Assembly (NCBI RefSeq): GCF_042850985.1
Contig: NZ_AP031415.1
Coordinates: 2,597,127-2,661,126 of the forward strand
Source of the DNA: Allocoprobacillus sp002160865
Lineage (GTDB): Bacteria > Bacillota_I > Bacilli_A > Erysipelotrichales > Coprobacillaceae
Direction of reading: 5' to 3'
DNA: 64,000 nt
In this document: one piece after another, positions 62,219 to 64,000 of the stretch
Layout of the letters: each line of letters opens with the position of its first letter
How positions within the stretch are numbered: position 1 is the first letter of the stretch
Translations under genes and position numbers: made by a program
Notes under the pieces: model-generated
What the model saw: only the letters and a program-made list of their open reading frames with translations
Database searches by the model: none
What the model was told of the DNA's origin: nothing

Positions 62219-63079
62219 TTATTTATCTTTTTTCTTTTCAATGTGATAAAGTTGAATATAAATTGTTCTTGCAATTGTAATTAAACTTGTTGTAATCCAA
62301 TATAATGACATTGCTGTTGGCATAGATACTGCAAACCAGACAATCATAACAGTCATCACAATATTCATTGTTTTCATTGATTGTTGTTGTCTTGATACCT
62401 TATAACGAGGATTTCTCTTTAACATAATACTGTTAATTTCAATCGCAAAATACTGTGTTAAACCAACTAAAGCGACAATCACAATATAAGCCCATTCACC
62501 TTTAGTAATAGCTGACATTGGTGTAATACCTAATTTTAATCCAAATAATGTTGAACTATATAATATTTCAACTCTTTGAACAGCCTGCCATACTGCTAAC
62601 ATGATAGGTAATGTTAAGAATGTTGAAAAACTACTAAACATACTGATATTATGCTTTTTATATAAAGCTTGGATTTCAGCAGTTTGACGCATTTGTGATG
62701 CCTGATCTTTTCTACCAGCATATTTTCTTTGAATTCTTTCCATTTCTGGTTGAAGCAACTGCATTTTTTGTGTTGATTCAGTTGACTTAATCATAATAGG
62801 TAAAATTAATAAGTTAATAAAGATTGTCATACCAACAACCCCATAAGCCACATTTCCTAACTTACTAATAAACAAAATACCTCTTGCAATTGGATAAGTT
62901 AAAATGAAATCAAAAAATCCTAATTCACTTAAACTCCAAGGTGTAGATTCAGTAATAGCTCGTGAAGCAATAAGATGTCCATTTTTATCAAGATTACTTG
63001 TACATCCCACTAACACAAAAATCACAGCTACTAAAGCAAATACCTTTAAAAACTTCTTTGTACGTTGATCTAAATACAT
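62219..63079 (-). CDS. yidC: YidC/OxaA membrane protein insertase
   Basis: 286 residues, five TM segments after a lipoprotein signal peptide (ALVAVIFVLVGCTSN, lipobox Cys near 26), the Gram-positive YidC1/2 form without the large periplasmic domain. Conserved core: NLLILPIMIKSTESTQKMQL, the cytosolic coiled loop, and PTAMSLYWITTSLI. Inserts membrane proteins with or without Sec; partner of the neighbouring atp genes' c subunit insertion in general. Confidence 0.96.
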   Translation of the reverse strand: MYLDQRTKKFLKVFALVAVIFVLVGCTSNLDKNGHLIASRAITESTPWSLSELGFFDFILTYPIARGILFISKLGNVAYGVVGMTIFINLLILPIMIKSTESTQKMQLLQPEMERIQRKYAGRKDQASQMRQTAEIQALYKKHNISMFSSFSTFLTLPIMLAVWQAVQRVEILYSSTLFGLKLGITPMSAITKGEWAYIVIVALVGLTQYFAIEINSIMLKRNPRYKVSRQQQSMKTMNIVMTVMIVWFAVSMPTAMSLYWITTSLITIARTIYIQLYHIEKKKDK

Positions 63080-63081
63080 TG

Positions 63082-63417
63082 TTATTTTTCCATCCTTCTC
63101 CTTATTTTATTATATAGAGATACAATACTATTTAAATTATCTTGATAAGAATGATTTAAAAAATCATATCTCACTATAATAATAAAATCCATCTTCTGAT
63201 CTCTATCAAAAACTTGTTGAACCATCATTCTGACTTGTCTTTTAATCTTATTACGAACAACAGCGTTTCCTAATTTTTTACTTACTGAGATTCCCACTCT
63301 TAAATGATTATCATTTTGATGATAATAAACAACAAATTGTTTATTAGCTACAGATTTTTTCTTTTTTATAATAGTTTGGAAATCTTCATTCTTCTTTATA
63401 CGATATTCTTTTTTCAT
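63082..63417 (-). CDS. rnpA: ribonuclease P protein component
   Basis: 111 residues, typical length. Signature: VGISVSKKLGNAVVRNKIKR near residues 42-61, the RNR motif. Binds RNase P RNA for tRNA 5' processing. Starts 40 bp after rpmH with a hairpin between them; ends two bases before the yidC start. Confidence 0.96.
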   Translation of the reverse strand: MKKEYRIKKNEDFQTIIKKKKSVANKQFVVYYHQNDNHLRVGISVSKKLGNAVVRNKIKRQVRMMVQQVFDRDQKMDFIIIVRYDFLNHSYQDNLNSIVSLYNKIRRRMEK

Positions 63418-63427
63418 ATTTTTTTAG

Positions 63428-63455
63428 AAAAAAAACCACATTAAAGTGGAATTTT
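63428..63455 (-). terminator. hairpin with T run between rpmH and rnpA
   Basis: Minus-strand CCAC-TTTAAT-GTGG stem, flanked by AAAATT and TTTTTTTT. The stem is short, so a partial terminator that sets rpmH above rnpA expression is likely. Confidence 0.6.
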
Positions 63456-63456
63456 T

Positions 63457-63591
63457 TTAGGCAGATAAAACTTTTCTTCCTCTCTTACGGCGACGAGCAA
63501 GTACTTTTCTTCCGCCTACTGTTGCCATTCTAGCTCTAAAACCATGAGTTTTTGATCTTTTTCTCTTATTTGGTTGATATGTTCTTTTCAT
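63457..63591 (-). CDS. rpmH: 50S ribosomal protein L34
   Basis: 44 residues, highly basic: MKRTYQPNKRKRSKTHGFRA through ARRRKRGRKVLSA, essentially the L34 consensus. ATG 63591 follows TTGGAGGTG. It marks the oriC-proximal end of the conserved rpmH-rnpA-yidC-jag cluster. Confidence 0.98.
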   Translation of the reverse strand: MKRTYQPNKRKRSKTHGFRARMATVGGRKVLARRRKRGRKVLSA

Positions 63592-63645
63592 TCGTTACAC
63601 CTCCAAATTAATAATTTTTTTATACACAATAACATATGCCCCATT

Positions 63646-63674
63646 ATTATATGGGTTTTGTTTTTATAAGTCAA
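63646..63674 (-). promoter_or_regulatory. sigma-A promoter of rpmH
   Basis: Minus-strand TTGACT (63674-63669), 17-bp spacer, TATAAT (63651-63646), about 55 bp before the start codon. Confidence 0.85.
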
Positions 63675-63784
63675 TGAAAATATAGAAAATTATTTGATTA
63701 TTCAAGCATTTTCACCTTCTCAAATGTTCTATTTTTTAATACTTTTGCATATGATAGAATAAAGAAAATATGTTTGTTCACAAC

Positions 63785-63947
63785 TTATGCACATATTCTT
63801 AAAAGTTATGCACAATTGTGCATAACTTGGCAAATATTCATATATATCGACATTTTTCTTGTGCATAATATGTGAATTTTCTTGTGAATGAAAATATCTT
63901 TGACAAATTGTGCACAATTATGCACATGGCATAACTTTTTATGCACA
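63785..63947. other. probable chromosomal replication origin: DnaA-box cluster
   Basis: Six exact copies of TTATGCACA in both orientations: plus at 63785, 63806, 63918 and 63939; minus at 63817-63825 and 63860-63868; plus a TTGTGCACA variant at 63908. These fit the relaxed DnaA-box consensus TTATNCACA, with G rather than C in the variable position. The cluster lies between rpmH and the expected dnaA, in an AT-rich gene-free stretch (63592-64000), the standard Firmicutes oriC position. Confidence 0.85.
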
Positions 63948-64000
63948 ATTCACTGCTATGAAAATTTGTGTAAAACTAAAAAAAGACCGATATATCAATA

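Noticed and set aside
63729..63917. 62-codon minus-strand open frame over the origin
   Set aside because: It runs through the DnaA boxes, has no RBS and low-complexity codon content; chance frame.
1..64000. CRISPR arrays, rRNA or tRNA genes, prophage
   Set aside because: Reading both strands I saw no regular spaced repeats, no cloverleaf-like T-loop sequences and no phage structural genes; a covariance search would be decisive.

Overview
The window is AT-rich (roughly 30% GC by eye) Firmicutes chromosome. The gene content and order (upp-atpIBEFHAGDC, rpmH-rnpA-yidC-jag, a lysine-riboswitch dap/lysA operon, a Met T-box on metG, a very large 2-hydroxyacyl-CoA dehydratase activase, a PRD regulator) suggest an anaerobic gut member of the Erysipelotrichia/Coprobacillaceae type. 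That placement is an inference. TGA is used as an ordinary stop (for example in the LysR and tsaC-type genes), so the code is standard. The right end (about 63.77-63.95 kb) is very probably the replication origin: a cluster of DnaA-box-like 9-mers beside rpmH, with dnaA expected just outside. Most genes lie on the minus strand and so are co-oriented with a fork leaving that origin to the left.

Layout. 0-5.4 kb: a MarR regulator reading into a giant dehydratase activase (cut by the window edge), divergent from an M20 amidohydrolase. 5.4-8.3 kb: HD-domain hydrolase (with a probable frameshifted tail), YggS and a six-TM protein. 8.3-10.5 kb: metG with a T-box leader. 10.6-14.7 kb: plus-strand genes, including an SCP2-like protein, an iron alcohol dehydrogenase and a class-3-like aldehyde dehydrogenase. 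14.7-17.9 kb: MscL with a zinc-ribbon tail, an Ig-like/polysaccharide deacetylase, an N-acetylmuramoyl-L-alanine amidase and an orphan PTS IIB. 18-25.3 kb: the complete F1Fo ATP synthase operon (c subunit with Na+-type residues) and upp. 25.5-28.7 kb: glyA, rpiB, a Sua5/TsaC-type gene and small membrane proteins. 28.7-31.5 kb: a decayed GNAT gene, a medium-chain dehydrogenase with a TetR regulator, and 650 bp without a recognisable gene. 31.5-37.3 kb: hydrolase, DUF5714 protein, a GntR(YtrA-type)/ABC operon with palindromic operators, a flavoprotein and a leucyl aminopeptidase. 37.4-40.6 kb: two nearly identical copies of a small secreted-protein gene flanking an AAA/DUF4143 ATPase broken by a single in-frame TGA. 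40.6-45.2 kb: LysR/YczE pair and the lysine operon (ACT protein, dapA, dapB, lysA) under an L-box. 45.2-50.7 kb: metallophosphoesterase, a PRD-only protein, an ABC module whose ATPase gene is broken twice, MATE pump. 50.7-63.6 kb: mnmE separated from jag-yidC-rnpA-rpmH by about 9.5 kb of accessory genes (FtsX-type ABC module with lipoprotein, AAA/PD-(D/E)XK protein, ABC exporter, three consecutive broken small genes).

The core genes are conventional. The unusual content is in small-scale structure: an RBS-sequestering hairpin in a duplicated gene, at least six genes caught with one or two simple lesions each, domain-stripped regulators (an aspartokinase-type ACT protein without kinase, a PRD protein without HTH), a zinc-ribbon MscL, and an SCP2/alcohol/aldehyde dehydrogenase operon. 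No CRISPR array, complete insertion sequence, prophage, rRNA or tRNA was seen.
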